Shown: positions 33,879-42,514 of the stretch, one piece after another | How the letters are laid out: each line of letters begins with the position of its first letter | Numbering within the stretch: position 1 is the stretch's first letter | Assembly: GCA_903854995.1 (NCBI GenBank) | Contig: CAINXS010000073.1 | Coordinates: 1 to 52,911, forward strand | Reading direction: 5' to 3' | From: Candidatus Moraniibacteriota bacterium | Lineage (GTDB): Bacteria > Patescibacteriota > Minisyncoccia > Moranbacterales > UBA1568 | DNA: 52,911 nt | The notes under the pieces: generated by a model | What the model was told of the DNA's origin: nothing | Databases searched by the model: none | Seen by the model: the letters and a program-made list of their open reading frames with translations, nothing else | Made by a program: the position numbers and the translations under genes

Positions 33879-34541
33879 ATGAATCTAGTCCCGCTCCTCT
33901 CGCGGTGGAAACGATTTCTCATGACAGGGATATTCGTCATCGCATCCCTGCTCCTGTACGGTCTGTTTCCTGCGGAAAGCCGACTGAATGGAACGGTCCA
34001 ATCCCTTGTACTCGGCGCGGCTGTCTTTTTCGTTCTACCGATTCTGTTCGTCAGGATGGTGCTCTGCGAGCCATTCTCCACTCTCGGATTCCGTGGCAGC
34101 AACAGGCGTTTCGGGGTGGTATCCATCCCGCTCGTTGTCGTTCCGATCCTATCGATCTGGTACGTGCTGCTCCGGACCTATCCGGTCGCCTCTTCCTACG
34201 ATTTGCCGTCGACGGTCCGAAGCTCTTTCCCGCTCTTCCTTTTTTACGAGGTCGTACTGGTCGGCGCCATTGCGTTCCTTTACGAGACCTTTTTTCGCGG
34301 ATTGGTCCAGATTTTATGGCTACGCTCTTTCGGCCTTTGGGCCGTTTTCATGCAGCTAGCCCTCTTTCTCGCATTCGTCGTTTCCGTCGGAGGAGGTCTT
34401 TCCTGGCAGAACGCACCGATTTTTCTTGCCGGGCTCGCATCCGGATTCGTTGCGTCGTACACCGGCTCAATACCGTATGCTTGGGTTTCGGCATGGCTCG
34501 TGTTGTTTCTGTCGGATGTCCTCATCCTTGTTTCCCGATAA
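33879..34541 (+). CDS. CPBP-like intramembrane protease family protein
   Basis: A 220-residue protein with about seven membrane helices. The key segment FLYETFFRGLVQILWL resembles motif 1 of CPBP (Abi/Rce1-like) proteases, which is usually EExxxR; here the first Glu is replaced by Tyr, so only one Glu and the Arg remain. Later helices (MQLALFLAFVVSVGGGL, IFLAGLASGFVASYTGS) match the family in layout but lack clear catalytic His residues, so it may be inactive. It has its own extended -10 promoter and directly precedes the large surface protein. Confidence 0.65.
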   Translation: MNLVPLLSRWKRFLMTGIFVIASLLLYGLFPAESRLNGTVQSLVLGAAVFFVLPILFVRMVLCEPFSTLGFRGSNRRFGVVSIPLVVVPILSIWYVLLRTYPVASSYDLPSTVRSSFPLFLFYEVVLVGAIAFLYETFFRGLVQILWLRSFGLWAVFMQLALFLAFVVSVGGGLSWQNAPIFLAGLASGFVASYTGSIPYAWVSAWLVLFLSDVLILVSR

Positions 34542-34553
34542 ATTCGAAACGCT

Positions 34554-37337
34554 ATGAAAACGGACTCTACTATGCGGAAACTGCTTTCGATATCGCTGAT
34601 GCTCGCCATGGTAGCCGGGCAGGTCTCGTTTTCCGGAATCGCGACGGCGCTTTCCATACCGTCGGCGTCGAGCGTCATGAACGACGTTCAGAAGCGGTAT
34701 CATATCAATACGGGTTCCGTCCAGAACTTCGGGGAATCGTTCAATGTCGCGTCGACGAAGAAATACGCGCCCGAGCTTTCCATTTCTTTCAGCCCGACCG
34801 ACCCGAAGGAGGGCCAGAAAGTGACGGCGAAAGCATTTCCGATGTTTTTTTCGAATCCACCGGATCAGCTGTACTATACCTGGTATCTCAAACGCGAAAA
34901 CGGGTCAAACGACGTCGAGGATTGGAAGACGGAGGCCATGCGGATCATAGCGAATGATGGAGCGGATACGAACAGGTTTCTGCCCGGGTCGAGCGATGAC
35001 GACGGGTACAAGGCCGAACACGGAGGCGGGGATAGGACATACGTGGATAACGATTGGTGCTATATCCGTGATCCTTCGGATGGTAACTTTTATGAACTCG
35101 GGCCATCGAATTCGTCTTCAGCGGATTTCACGTGTGGGACGGCGGGTTATCAGGCGTCATGTATTTCACAGACTCAGAGCGTCGCATCGGATAATTCCTC
35201 GACATATCCCTACAAGGTTGACGGATCGCCGGTATGTCAAGGAAGCGCTCCGATCTGCCCGGACGGGTCTCTTGTGCGATGCGTGAATCCGACGGTCGTG
35301 GCCGGTACGTTTTCCTTGACTGACACTATTCAGCGGCGCGTTTACCCGGATACGGTTGATCCTGATACCGGCATGTCTACGCCGAACTACGTCTATGATC
35401 CGGCGGTGGAGAACAACATGACTTGTCGGGAGAATGGTACTTCGTCCGATGATCGATGCATACATCTTTTTCCGAACGCGACCGGACATACGACCGGAGA
35501 CGGCAGTTTCGGGGCGGACGAGGAGCGATACTGGATGACGAATCCTGCGGATGCGGACACCGCCGATAACGGGAACAAGGACGAGGCAAACATCGTCGGT
35601 CTCGGCCGCGATACGTTTACATGGAATTATCAGAACGGAGACATGCTCGGGCTCGTCGTCGAAGGCGTCTCGATGGTGCCGACGAAACACGACGATTCGA
35701 CGATGATGATCATGTGGGCGTTTTCTGGAGACGGCTGCCGCGTATCGAATACAGGGAGCTACAACACGACGATCAAAGGATATTCCGTGAACATACCCAC
35801 CACCGGCATGGGGCGGGACGAGTTCGACGAATGCCTGAAAGACAACCTTGTCGATCCGTTGCAAGCCGGTCAGCAGAATTCGAAAAAAATAGAACTCGAT
35901 GTCACTGCGACCCCGGATAATCCGACGAACGATCAGACCGGTGAGAAATCCGGCGACACGGTCACGGCGGTCGCATCCATAATGAACTCGACCAGGTCCG
36001 ATGCCGAAGTCACCTACGAGTGGACAGTCGAGGTGAGCGACAATGCCAATATGGGTAATCCGTTGGACATTACGGACGGACTCAAAGAGAACGGATTGCT
36101 CCCGGTCAGCAGAGGGAACGGGTTGAAGACGATTTCCATGCCGCTCAATATGGAAGCTGATATGCTCGGTGGATATGCGACAAACGATCCTCTCTATATG
36201 CGGCTGACCGCAATCGCGACTGAAAATTTCAACGCGAGTGGCGATCGGAGCGGGCATAGCGATGTCATCGTGCGTATCAACAATACCGATAAGAAGATTC
36301 TCGCCTATGTCTCGAAAGCGGTTCCGTACGGATCGACGTATAAGATGGCGCTTGCCGACGGCGATTCGTCGGACACCGATTCCCTGACGCCGATCTGCAG
36401 GGACTATCATGCGAACGCCTCGACGGCGGAGGATGCTACGGACAATCTTGACAGGATCGCCTGCCGTATCATAAAGAATGAGATTATCGGCGTGCGAGTA
36501 GACAATTCGAAAGGGGAGTACAAGGACTTCAAGTGGACGATCGACGGGAAAACACTCACGTGTAACGCATCGGTCTCCGATGATATGGACTGTGTGACGA
36601 ACGGGAACGAGGCTTTCTTCGCGGTTGTCGGGGCGCCTGGAACCGTCATCAACGTAAAACTTGATGCGCTCAATGTCGAAACCGGAAAATCCGTCTCGCT
36701 CACCCGCGCCTTCAACGTCGTCGAGCCGGAAATCGTTTTGGAATCGGCGGACAAAACCGCCGTATGGCCGCGCTTCGTTGGCCAGTTCTCGGATATCAGT
36801 GGAGCGATGTTCGATGAGTATAGTTCGAATTTCTTCGAGAAGTATGGGGCTTCGACTATCAGGATGCAGGCCAGGTTCGTGCCATCGTTCACACAGGGAC
36901 TTTCGACGAGGACATGGACCATTGACGGCGTGCCATATCCGGGCGAGACCGTGTGGAATTCCACGGACGGGGATTTCTTCGGGGTGGAGCATGCTACGGC
37001 GGAACTTCCGGTCGGGACCGTCTTCAATGTGGGAATGACAGCGACGATCGTGCAGCCGGTCGAAAAACGGATGGCTTTACGGGATATCTGGGGAATAGAT
37101 GAATCCCAGTCCGCTGAGGTGACTATCGGAAAAACGGTGCAGGTTCAGAACGTCGCGGATCAGAACACCGCGTCTTCCGGGGTGAAAAAGTTTTACGCCG
37201 CATTGTCCGGCTATGTCCCTCCGATGCTTGCGTTCGCGTTTCGGATAATCCTTTCAGGAGGTCTGCTACTCTTCGCGGTCGGGTTCCTGTTCTCGTTCGT
37301 TCCTGAGCGAGTATCAGAAGACATGCGCCGGAAGTAA
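34554..37337 (+). CDS. Large secreted or membrane-anchored surface protein of the secretion locus
   Basis: A 927-residue protein. A signal peptide (LLSISLMLAMVAGQVSFSGI) starts it and one membrane helix ends it (MLAFAFRIILSGGLLLFAVG-FLFSFVP, 890-920) followed by a short basic tail. The extracellular part is rich in Asp, Thr, Asn and Gly with beta-sandwich-like segments (LSISFSPTDPKEGQKVTAKA, EWTVEVSDNANM, FKWTIDGKTLTCNASVSDDM) suggesting Ig/PKD-like domains, plus several Cys. I infer an envelope or surface component exposed near the machine, perhaps an adhesin or a channel-associated protein; no family was recognised. A bidirectional terminator follows. Confidence 0.75.
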   Translation: MKTDSTMRKLLSISLMLAMVAGQVSFSGIATALSIPSASSVMNDVQKRYHINTGSVQNFGESFNVASTKKYAPELSISFSPTDPKEGQKVTAKAFPMFFSNPPDQLYYTWYLKRENGSNDVEDWKTEAMRIIANDGADTNRFLPGSSDDDGYKAEHGGGDRTYVDNDWCYIRDPSDGNFYELGPSNSSSADFTCGTAGYQASCISQTQSVASDNSSTYPYKVDGSPVCQGSAPICPDGSLVRCVNPTVVAGTFSLTDTIQRRVYPDTVDPDTGMSTPNYVYDPAVENNMTCRENGTSSDDRCIHLFPNATGHTTGDGSFGADEERYWMTNPADADTADNGNKDEANIVGLGRDTFTWNYQNGDMLGLVVEGVSMVPTKHDDSTMMIMWAFSGDGCRVSNTGSYNTTIKGYSVNIPTTGMGRDEFDECLKDNLVDPLQAGQQNSKKIELDVTATPDNPTNDQTGEKSGDTVTAVASIMNSTRSDAEVTYEWTVEVSDNANMGNPLDITDGLKENGLLPVSRGNGLKTISMPLNMEADMLGGYATNDPLYMRLTAIATENFNASGDRSGHSDVIVRINNTDKKILAYVSKAVPYGSTYKMALADGDSSDTDSLTPICRDYHANASTAEDATDNLDRIACRIIKNEIIGVRVDNSKGEYKDFKWTIDGKTLTCNASVSDDMDCVTNGNEAFFAVVGAPGTVINVKLDALNVETGKSVSLTRAFNVVEPEIVLESADKTAVWPRFVGQFSDISGAMFDEYSSNFFEKYGASTIRMQARFVPSFTQGLSTRTWTIDGVPYPGETVWNSTDGDFFGVEHATAELPVGTVFNVGMTATIVQPVEKRMALRDIWGIDESQSAEVTIGKTVQVQNVADQNTASSGVKKFYAALSGYVPPMLAFAFRIILSGGLLLFAVGFLFSFVPERVSEDMRRK

Positions 37338-37349
37338 CATCGATGCGAG

Positions 37350-37379
37350 AAAAACAGTCCCATATGGGACTGTTTTTTT
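37350..37379. terminator. Bidirectional terminator between the secretion locus and tRNA-Leu
   Basis: ACAGTCCCATATGGGACTGT palindrome followed by TTTTTTT on the plus strand and preceded by AAAAA, giving T-runs on both strands. Confidence 0.92.
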
Positions 37380-37382
37380 GAG

Positions 37383-37466
37383 TGCCGAAGGGGAGACTCG
37401 AACTCCCAAGGGATTGCTCCCGCCAGGACCTAAACCTGGTGCGTCTGCCAATTCCGCCACTTCGGC
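37383..37466 (-). tRNA. tRNA-Leu (anticodon TAG)
   Basis: The minus strand folds to a class II tRNA: acceptor GCCGAAG/CTTCGGC with A73, anticodon stem CCAGG/CCTGG around TTTAGGT (anticodon TAG), a long variable arm CGGGAGCAATCCC and T arm GGGAG-TTCGAGT-CTCCC. CCA is not encoded, so the CCA-adding enzyme at 38475-39983 is required. Confidence 0.96.
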
Positions 37467-37546
37467 AATACTGATGTCTCAAGAGACTCGTCCGGCATGC
37501 GCTACGCTGCTCGCTAAAATCGCAATGTACCCTTTGAATACCGGGG

Positions 37547-37660
37547 CGAACTCCCAGGGGGTTGCTCCTGCCAGAGCCTAAACCTGGTGCGTCTGCCAAA
37601 TCCCCGCCCGCATCGCTATGCTTTCGCTTGCGTAGCGTTGCGGGTGGGAGCCACTTCGGC
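37547..37660 (-). pseudogene. tRNA-Leu pseudogene with palindromic insertion
   Basis: It reads (minus) GCCGAAGTGG, then an insertion of about 46 nt, then GGATTTGGCAGACGCACCAG, the anticodon arm with TTTAGG, the variable arm and GGGAGTTCG, where similarity stops. The insertion breaks the D stem, and the 3' acceptor strand is replaced by CCCCGGTATTC, part of an intergenic repeat. It lies 80 bp upstream of the intact tRNA-Leu on the same strand. Confidence 0.85.
37605..37650. repeat. Palindromic insertion in the tRNA-Leu pseudogene
   Basis: CCCGCATCGCTA pairs with TAGCGTTGCGGG (11 of 12) around a 14-nt loop region. A related GCATGCGCTACGCTGCTCGC stretch is at 37496-37515. Confidence 0.75.
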
Positions 37661-37678
37661 AAATCGATACGGTTACGG

Positions 37679-37990
37679 TCAGACAATCCGCGCATCGGGC
37701 CCAAGTTGTTCGATCATCCTTCGTGCCTCCTCTTTCAACGGACCCTCGTCATCATACTCGCCGTGATGGCGGGTTCCTTCACCGTACGTTTCACGTTTCT
37801 GGTCGAGATGAAAATTCATGTGTAACGATACCCCTTCCAATTTCGCATAGCAGTGAAAACGCGGATATCCCGATCGGGACAACGGCCTGATGAAGCTCAT
37901 TTCTGCGCCTTCCTTGCATTGAAAGACATAGCCAAGGCGGCGGAGCATGGTGACGGGATCGGCTGGCAGTGTTTTGACTTCGAGTTTCAT
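37679..37990 (-). CDS. Conserved small hypothetical protein
   Basis: A 103-residue soluble protein: MKLEVKTLPADPVTMLRRLG, SGYPRFHCYAKLEGVSLHMN, FHLDQKRETYGEGTRHHGEY and LKEEARRMIEQLG. The His-rich HMNFHLDQK and RHHGEY segments could bind metal or be catalytic. I recall similar uncharacterised proteins in Patescibacteria but no function. The region around it is full of tRNA debris and palindromes, yet the reading frame is intact. Confidence 0.75.
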   Translation of the reverse strand: MKLEVKTLPADPVTMLRRLGYVFQCKEGAEMSFIRPLSRSGYPRFHCYAKLEGVSLHMNFHLDQKRETYGEGTRHHGEYDDEGPLKEEARRMIEQLGPDARIV

Positions 37991-38011
37991 GGGGTTTCAT
38001 CTCAACGGGCG

Positions 38012-38039
38012 AAGGCGTCCGGCGTGTGCCGGACGCCTT
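38012..38039. repeat. Perfect palindrome (REP-like)
   Basis: AAGGCGTCCGGC, loop GTGT, GCCGGACGCCTT: a 12-bp perfect stem just outside the 37679-37990 gene. Confidence 0.8.
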
Positions 38040-38078
38040 GTGACCACGGAAGCGCTACGGAAGCCTCGTACCGACAGA

Positions 38079-38095
38079 GTCGGAGTGTCGGGAAT
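38079..38095 (-). pseudogene. tRNA-Pro 3' fragment
   Basis: GTCGGAGTGTCGGGAAT on the plus strand matches the acceptor and T-stem 3' end of the intact tRNA-Pro at 38171-38187 with one mismatch, then joins a palindrome at the T loop. Confidence 0.6.
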
Positions 38096-38096
38096 G

Positions 38097-38133
38097 GTCC
38101 GGCATGCGCCGGACGCCCCGCGAATGCCGGGGC
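38097..38133. repeat. Double palindrome (REP-like)
   Basis: GTCCGGC-ATGC-GCCGGAC followed directly by GCCCCG-CGAATGC-CGGGGC. The core TCCGGCATGCGCCGGA also occurs at 13796 and 14161 inside the dispersed elements. Confidence 0.8.
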
Positions 38134-38171
38134 GAACCCGTAACCAAGCCGTCTTTTTCAGTGCCTTCTTG

Positions 38172-38242
38172 TCGGAGTGCCGGGAATCGAACCCGGATTA
38201 CACGAACCCGAATCGTGCGTAATACCACTATACCACACTCCG
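38172..38242 (-). tRNA. tRNA-Pro (anticodon CGG)
   Basis: The minus strand folds with acceptor CGGAGTG/CACTCCG and A73, anticodon stem CACGA/TCGTG around TTCGGGT (anticodon CGG) and T arm CCGGG-TTCGATT-CCCGG. The 5' C1 is typical of bacterial tRNA-Pro. CCA is not encoded. Confidence 0.95.
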
Positions 38243-38288
38243 ATTTTCCTTATGTAAGGGAAAAAAGTCCTTTTCGATAACAGGACCC

Positions 38289-38297
38289 ATTCTAGCA
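38289..38297 (-). promoter_or_regulatory. Extended -10 promoter (TGCTAGAAT) of tRNA-Pro
   Basis: CCTGCTAGAATGG lies about 47 nt before the mature 5' end on the minus strand. Confidence 0.45.
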
Positions 38298-38299
38298 GG

Positions 38300-38474
38300 T
38301 TTTTCGAAAAAGGGAAGAGGGGGGACGGATAACAGGGATACGGAAAGGTGCGAAGTTGATGCGGAGGTGATTATATGATGATGTTCATCGTTTCGAATAT
38401 TGCCTGAAGTCGCTTCCGCCCCAATCTCTGTCGGGTTGATATTTGTTTCCTGTTATCTGACAACTGACCCGTTC
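38300..38474. other. Intergenic region between tRNA-Pro and cca
   Basis: No gene. It contains GGATAACAGGG near 38328 and its near-inverse CCTGTTATCTGACAACTGAC near 38450, the latter shared with the polA linker and with the ACAACTGAC repeat family. Confidence 0.5.
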
Positions 38475-39983
38475 CTATCCCACCTTGTGCCTGCTCCTAA
38501 TACCTTCGTCATCATACTCCCGTTTTTCCTCGATGACCTCTTTCGCTTTTTCGCGAAGTGCCGGGAGGTCGTCGTGGGAAAGGGATTCGGCTCGAGCGAG
38601 GAGTGCCTCGCGGTTATTCCTCGAGGGATTTTCTATCACGTCGGAAAGCAGCACTTCCAGCACTGCTCCGATTTTCGGCCCGGGTTCCATATGAAGCTCC
38701 TTCATCAGGTCCGTTCCGTTGATGGCGAGCATCTTGACCGAGACCGGATCCCTTGATACCTTCTCGACCATGTATTCGAGATGGCGTAGTTTATACGGCT
38801 TCGCCTTCGGGACTTCGGACCCGAGCCGGTCGGAGATGCGGACGTCGATGAGATCTTTCATGTTTTCAAGTCCGACGCGACGGATCAGACGTCGAACGGA
38901 GGTTTCCGTCACTTCGCCGACGTTGTAGTAGAAAAGATGATTGTCTACAAGCAGAACGGTCTTCTCTATTATCGCGACGGGGAATCGGAGTCGGAGGAGC
39001 AGATTTCTTGTCATTCGCGCCCCGACGTGATCGTGATTGTAAAACGTCGAGCGGTACCCGTCTCCACGTTTCGTCTTCGGTTTTCCGATATCGTGAAAGA
39101 GCGCCGCCAGTCGAACCTCGAGCTTCCGTGAGGGGCAAGTTCGGAGTGCGAGCAGGTTGTGCTCATAGACGCTCAATTTGTGGTGCAGGTTCTGACCAAC
39201 ACCCACCCCTTCTTCGAGTTCGGGGATGATATCTCGCAGGAGCCCGACCGCTCGAAGCAACTCCACCCCGTCGGCCGGGCTATTGGAAAGGATGATTCGG
39301 GAAAATTCGTCGCGTATCCGTTCTCGGGAGACATGTGAAAGAAGTCCTGCGTGCTTCCGGATCGCATCGAGGACGGAATCGTCAATTTTCCAGCCGTTTT
39401 CCGTCTCGCCGCCGTGAAGCTCCGCGAAGAACCTGATGGCGCGTATCATCCGAAGCGCGTCTTCACCGAACCGCTGTTCCGGATTTCCGACCGTGCGGAT
39501 AATTTTTTCCTGAATGTCCGTCCGACCATGGAACGGATCGATGACGATCACGTCCCGTCGTCCTTCGCTTCCCTCCGATCCAACTTCGAGCGCGATCGCG
39601 TTCATCGTAAAGTCGCGTCGCGAGAGGTCTTCGGAGAGAGTCGAAACGAAAGCGACCTGATCCGGCCTTCTCCGGTCCGAGTACGCCGACTCCGTCCTGT
39701 ACGTGGTGACCTCGATGATGTCGTGTTCCCGGTCCGGACGTCCTTCCTTCTGGAACGGCAACACTTTCACTCCGACGGTGCCGAAATCATTCTCATAAAA
39801 ACTATCCGGAAATATCGCCAGCACTTCCTCCGGTTTCGCGTCCGTGGTGATGTCCCAGTCTTTCGGTTCGCGACCAAGTATCAGGTCTCGGACGCACCCT
39901 CCGACTATGTGCCCCTCGCGGCCGTGCTCGCGCAGGGAGTCGAGAACCGAAAGGACTGGCTCGGGAATGGAAGAGTAATCCAT
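38475..39983 (-). CDS. cca: CCA tRNA nucleotidyltransferase (class II, HD domain)
   Basis: A 502-residue enzyme that adds CCA to tRNA 3' ends. The head has HIVGGCVRDLILGREPKDWD with the DxD equivalent DWD, LSEDLSRRDFTMNAIAL, and the neck motif EQRFGEDALRMIRAIRFFAE. An HD phosphohydrolase domain follows (RLAALFHDIGKPKTK, YNHDHVGARMT) and a C-terminal tail to residue 502. Since all three tRNA genes in the window lack CCA, the enzyme must be essential. It is last in the operon DUF4446-infB-cca, 40 bp behind infB. Confidence 0.95.
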   Translation of the reverse strand: MDYSSIPEPVLSVLDSLREHGREGHIVGGCVRDLILGREPKDWDITTDAKPEEVLAIFPDSFYENDFGTVGVKVLPFQKEGRPDREHDIIEVTTYRTESAYSDRRRPDQVAFVSTLSEDLSRRDFTMNAIALEVGSEGSEGRRDVIVIDPFHGRTDIQEKIIRTVGNPEQRFGEDALRMIRAIRFFAELHGGETENGWKIDDSVLDAIRKHAGLLSHVSRERIRDEFSRIILSNSPADGVELLRAVGLLRDIIPELEEGVGVGQNLHHKLSVYEHNLLALRTCPSRKLEVRLAALFHDIGKPKTKRGDGYRSTFYNHDHVGARMTRNLLLRLRFPVAIIEKTVLLVDNHLFYYNVGEVTETSVRRLIRRVGLENMKDLIDVRISDRLGSEVPKAKPYKLRHLEYMVEKVSRDPVSVKMLAINGTDLMKELHMEPGPKIGAVLEVLLSDVIENPSRNNREALLARAESLSHDDLPALREKAKEVIEEKREYDDEGIRSRHKVG

Positions 39984-40023
39984 AGGAAAGAAGACGATGA
40001 CGTTCTATATTCCGATCGCGGGA

Positions 40024-41793
40024 TTAGAGGGTCCTTCGGCGGGTCTCTTCCTTGTAACAGGCGAGCGTATCGCCGACCTGGACCTTCTCACCGCCCTCGA
40101 AGACGAGGCCGCATTCGTTTCCTTGGCCGACTTCGTCCACGTTCTGCTTGTTTTGTTGGAGGTTGAGAAGCTTCCCTTGGCCGATGGTCTCGCCGCCACG
40201 GCGGATCTCGATGAGGGAGTTTCGGAGAATCTTACCTTCGCTGACACGGCCGCCGATGATCTGATCGCGCTTGCCGGTCTTGAAGACGGCGAGGACGGAT
40301 AGGAGTCCGTGGTCGGTCCGGACGGTTTCCGGCGGCAACAGGTCAGCGAGACGTTCCTTCGCGCGGTCGACCAGCTTGTAGATGATGTTGAACGTCTCGA
40401 TTGAAACGCCATTTTTCTCGGCGAGCCGTTTGGCGACCGGGGTGGGTTCCACATTGAAGGCGAAGATTACCGCGCCTGCGCCGGCAGCCATCTTTACGTC
40501 GGATTCGGTTACGGCGCCGACATCGGACGAAATCTCCTCGAGCGCGACCTCATCGGATACGATGGTTCCCAGAATCTGACCGATGGCCTCGAGTGATCCC
40601 TGCACGTCCGCCTTGAGAATATACGAGAGCTTCTTACGCGCATCTTCGCCTTCGGTCTTTGATTTGAATCCCTTGGCGGTGACGATCGCCTGGGAGCGCG
40701 AGCGGGCCGCAGACTTGCCGCTTGCGACCTGTACGACGTCGTTCGTCTGCGGTGCGTCATGAAAACCGTAGATGACGGCGGGGACGGACGGCGTCGCTAT
40801 CTCGATGCTCTTCCCCGTATAATCTTCCATCCGGCGGATACGGCCGAAAGCCGATCCGGCGATGACATCTTGCCCGACCTTGAGTGTTCCGGTCCGGACG
40901 AGGACCGTCGCGACCGGTCCCTTCTGCTTGTCGAGATGAGCTTCGAGGACCACGGCAAGTCCGTCGCGTTTGGGATCGGCAACGAATTCCTCCACATCGG
41001 TCAGGAGGACGATGTTTTCGAGCAGTGAATCGATGCCGATGTTCTGTTTCGCGCTGATCTCGGAGCTGAGAATCTTGCCCCCGTATTCCTCGATGAGTAT
41101 GTCGTTTTCCGCCAATTCCTGTTTTACTCGGGGTATGTTGGCGTCCGGCTTGTCGATCTTGTTGATTGCGACGATGACCGGAAGTCCCCGTTCCTTGAGA
41201 TAGGTGATGACTTCCTTCGTCTGTTTCTGAATGCCGTCATCGGCGGCGACGACGAGAATCGCGATGTCGGCGATCGAAACACCCCGTTTTCGCATCGCGG
41301 AAAACGCCTCGTGTCCCGGGGTGTCGATGAACGTGATGAGCTTGCCCCGTTTCTTTACCTGGTAGGTCCCGAGATGCTGCGTTATTCCACCAGCCTCGCC
41401 GGAGGCGACGCTCGCCTTGCGCAGGGTATCGAGCAAAGTCGTTTTTCCGTGATCCACGTGGCCGAGAATGGTAACGATAGGCGCGCGTGCGGGAAGCTTG
41501 CGATCCGATTCTTTTTCCGCGGCGCACAATGCGAGGAGCCCTTCGAGGTCGAGAGGTTTGTCTCCCGAGCCCGCTTCTTCGGCGGGAACCGCCTCGAAAC
41601 CGAGATCGGAGGCGATGACGCTCGCGGTTTCGAAGTCGATTTCCTCGTTAATCGTCGCGAGGATGCCGTTTTTCATAAGCTCGGTGATGACCCGTCCCAC
41701 CGGAAGCTCCAGCCGATCGGAAAAATCCTTCACGGTAATCGTTGTCGGGATGGCGACCGGTTTCGGTGCTTCACCCTGTGTCGTCTCATTCAT
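40024..41793 (-). CDS. infB: Translation initiation factor IF-2
   Basis: A 589-residue GTPase that brings initiator tRNA to the ribosome. A short IF2-N domain (TITVKDFSDRLELPVGRVIT) replaces the long N-terminal extension of many bacteria. G1 is GHVDHGKT (111-118), G3 DTPGHEAF and G4 NKIDKPDA, followed by domains II-IV ending in VQVGDTLACYKEE. The factor is near the lower size limit but has all core domains. It lies 18 bp after DUF4446 and 40 bp before cca on the same strand. Confidence 0.97.
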   Translation of the reverse strand: MNETTQGEAPKPVAIPTTITVKDFSDRLELPVGRVITELMKNGILATINEEIDFETASVIASDLGFEAVPAEEAGSGDKPLDLEGLLALCAAEKESDRKLPARAPIVTILGHVDHGKTTLLDTLRKASVASGEAGGITQHLGTYQVKKRGKLITFIDTPGHEAFSAMRKRGVSIADIAILVVAADDGIQKQTKEVITYLKERGLPVIVAINKIDKPDANIPRVKQELAENDILIEEYGGKILSSEISAKQNIGIDSLLENIVLLTDVEEFVADPKRDGLAVVLEAHLDKQKGPVATVLVRTGTLKVGQDVIAGSAFGRIRRMEDYTGKSIEIATPSVPAVIYGFHDAPQTNDVVQVASGKSAARSRSQAIVTAKGFKSKTEGEDARKKLSYILKADVQGSLEAIGQILGTIVSDEVALEEISSDVGAVTESDVKMAAGAGAVIFAFNVEPTPVAKRLAEKNGVSIETFNIIYKLVDRAKERLADLLPPETVRTDHGLLSVLAVFKTGKRDQIIGGRVSEGKILRNSLIEIRRGGETIGQGKLLNLQQNKQNVDEVGQGNECGLVFEGGEKVQVGDTLACYKEETRRRTL

Positions 41794-41811
41794 GATCGTT
41801 TTCTTATATCG

Positions 41812-42342
41812 TTACTCCGTCTCTTTCCGCGTGAATGCGGCAGATCGTTTGCTTACGGCGAGTCCGACGGTTCGCTTCTCCTCGTCCGAGAGGGGATATT
41901 CCTTCGATTCCGACCCGCTCTCGATCGGCTTCGCGTATACGCGTGTTCCCTCCCGGGTATGGATCGACGAAATCACGAATCCCGTGTTCTTGCCGTTGAG
42001 TAGCGCGAGCGCGAAGCTCTGATTGCCGCCGACTTCCTTGAACGGGTTGAATCGGAGTAGCTCCGCCTTGTGTATGCTCTCGTTCCCGAGTCGATACAGC
42101 TGTTCAGCGATGCCGTAGAGCTTGCGAATCTCCTCATCGAGCGCGTCGAGCCCTTCCTTTTGACGTATGACGACTTCCTCGAGATCGGCTCCGGTCTTTC
42201 CCGCAAAGAGTGTCCCGAGGTCCTTTCTGAGTTTTCGAAGGCGGAAGAGCAGGATTGTCGCCATGACGAACCCGGACAGTCCGAGACTAGCCGCTCCGAT
42301 CGCGAACGGCATGGCGAGAGATGACGAAAAAAATCCTTCCAT
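41812..42342 (-). CDS. DUF4446 family membrane-anchored protein
   Basis: A 176-residue protein. One N-terminal membrane helix (AMPFAIGAASLGLSGFVMAT), a coiled coil (KTGADLEEVVIRQKEGLDAL), then the family core LLRFNPFKEVGGNQSFALAL, VISSIHTREGTRVYAKPI and YPLSDEEKRTVGLAV. The family is widespread and uncharacterised. The start at 42342 replaces a longer ORF that reads through the promoter. First gene of the operon with infB and cca. Confidence 0.9.
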   Translation of the reverse strand: MEGFFSSSLAMPFAIGAASLGLSGFVMATILLFRLRKLRKDLGTLFAGKTGADLEEVVIRQKEGLDALDEEIRKLYGIAEQLYRLGNESIHKAELLRFNPFKEVGGNQSFALALLNGKNTGFVISSIHTREGTRVYAKPIESGSESKEYPLSDEEKRTVGLAVSKRSAAFTRKETE

Positions 42343-42362
42343 ATCAAAAAATAGGCATTCCA

Positions 42363-42391
42363 AGCCTAGCACGTGAAACGGGCCGTGTAAA
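42363..42391 (-). promoter_or_regulatory. Promoter of the DUF4446-infB-cca operon (TTTACA-17-TAGGCT)
   Basis: TTTACA, a 17-nt spacer ending GTGC (extended -10 TGC) and TAGGCT on the minus strand, about 20 nt upstream of the ATG. Confidence 0.65.
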
Positions 42392-42498
42392 GGAAAATCA
42401 GGTCCGACGGGCCCTTGTATTTCATCCCGCTCGGATCTCGGTTCGACGGGCTCTTCGGCGAATCGGAAACGGGGCATCTTTACCGGATTTTCGCCGTA

Positions 42499-42507
42499 TG
42501 CTATTCT
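42499..42507 (+). promoter_or_regulatory. Extended -10 promoter (TGCTATTCT) of the SulP gene
   Basis: GTATGCTATTCTGTG about 180 nt before the SulP start codon, implying a long leader. Confidence 0.5.
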
Positions 42508-42514
42508 GTGACTC

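Noticed and set aside
35166-36992. 608-residue minus-strand ORF opposite the large surface protein
   Set aside because: Arg/Ile/His-rich antisense shadow; the plus strand has a signal peptide, membrane anchor and operon context.
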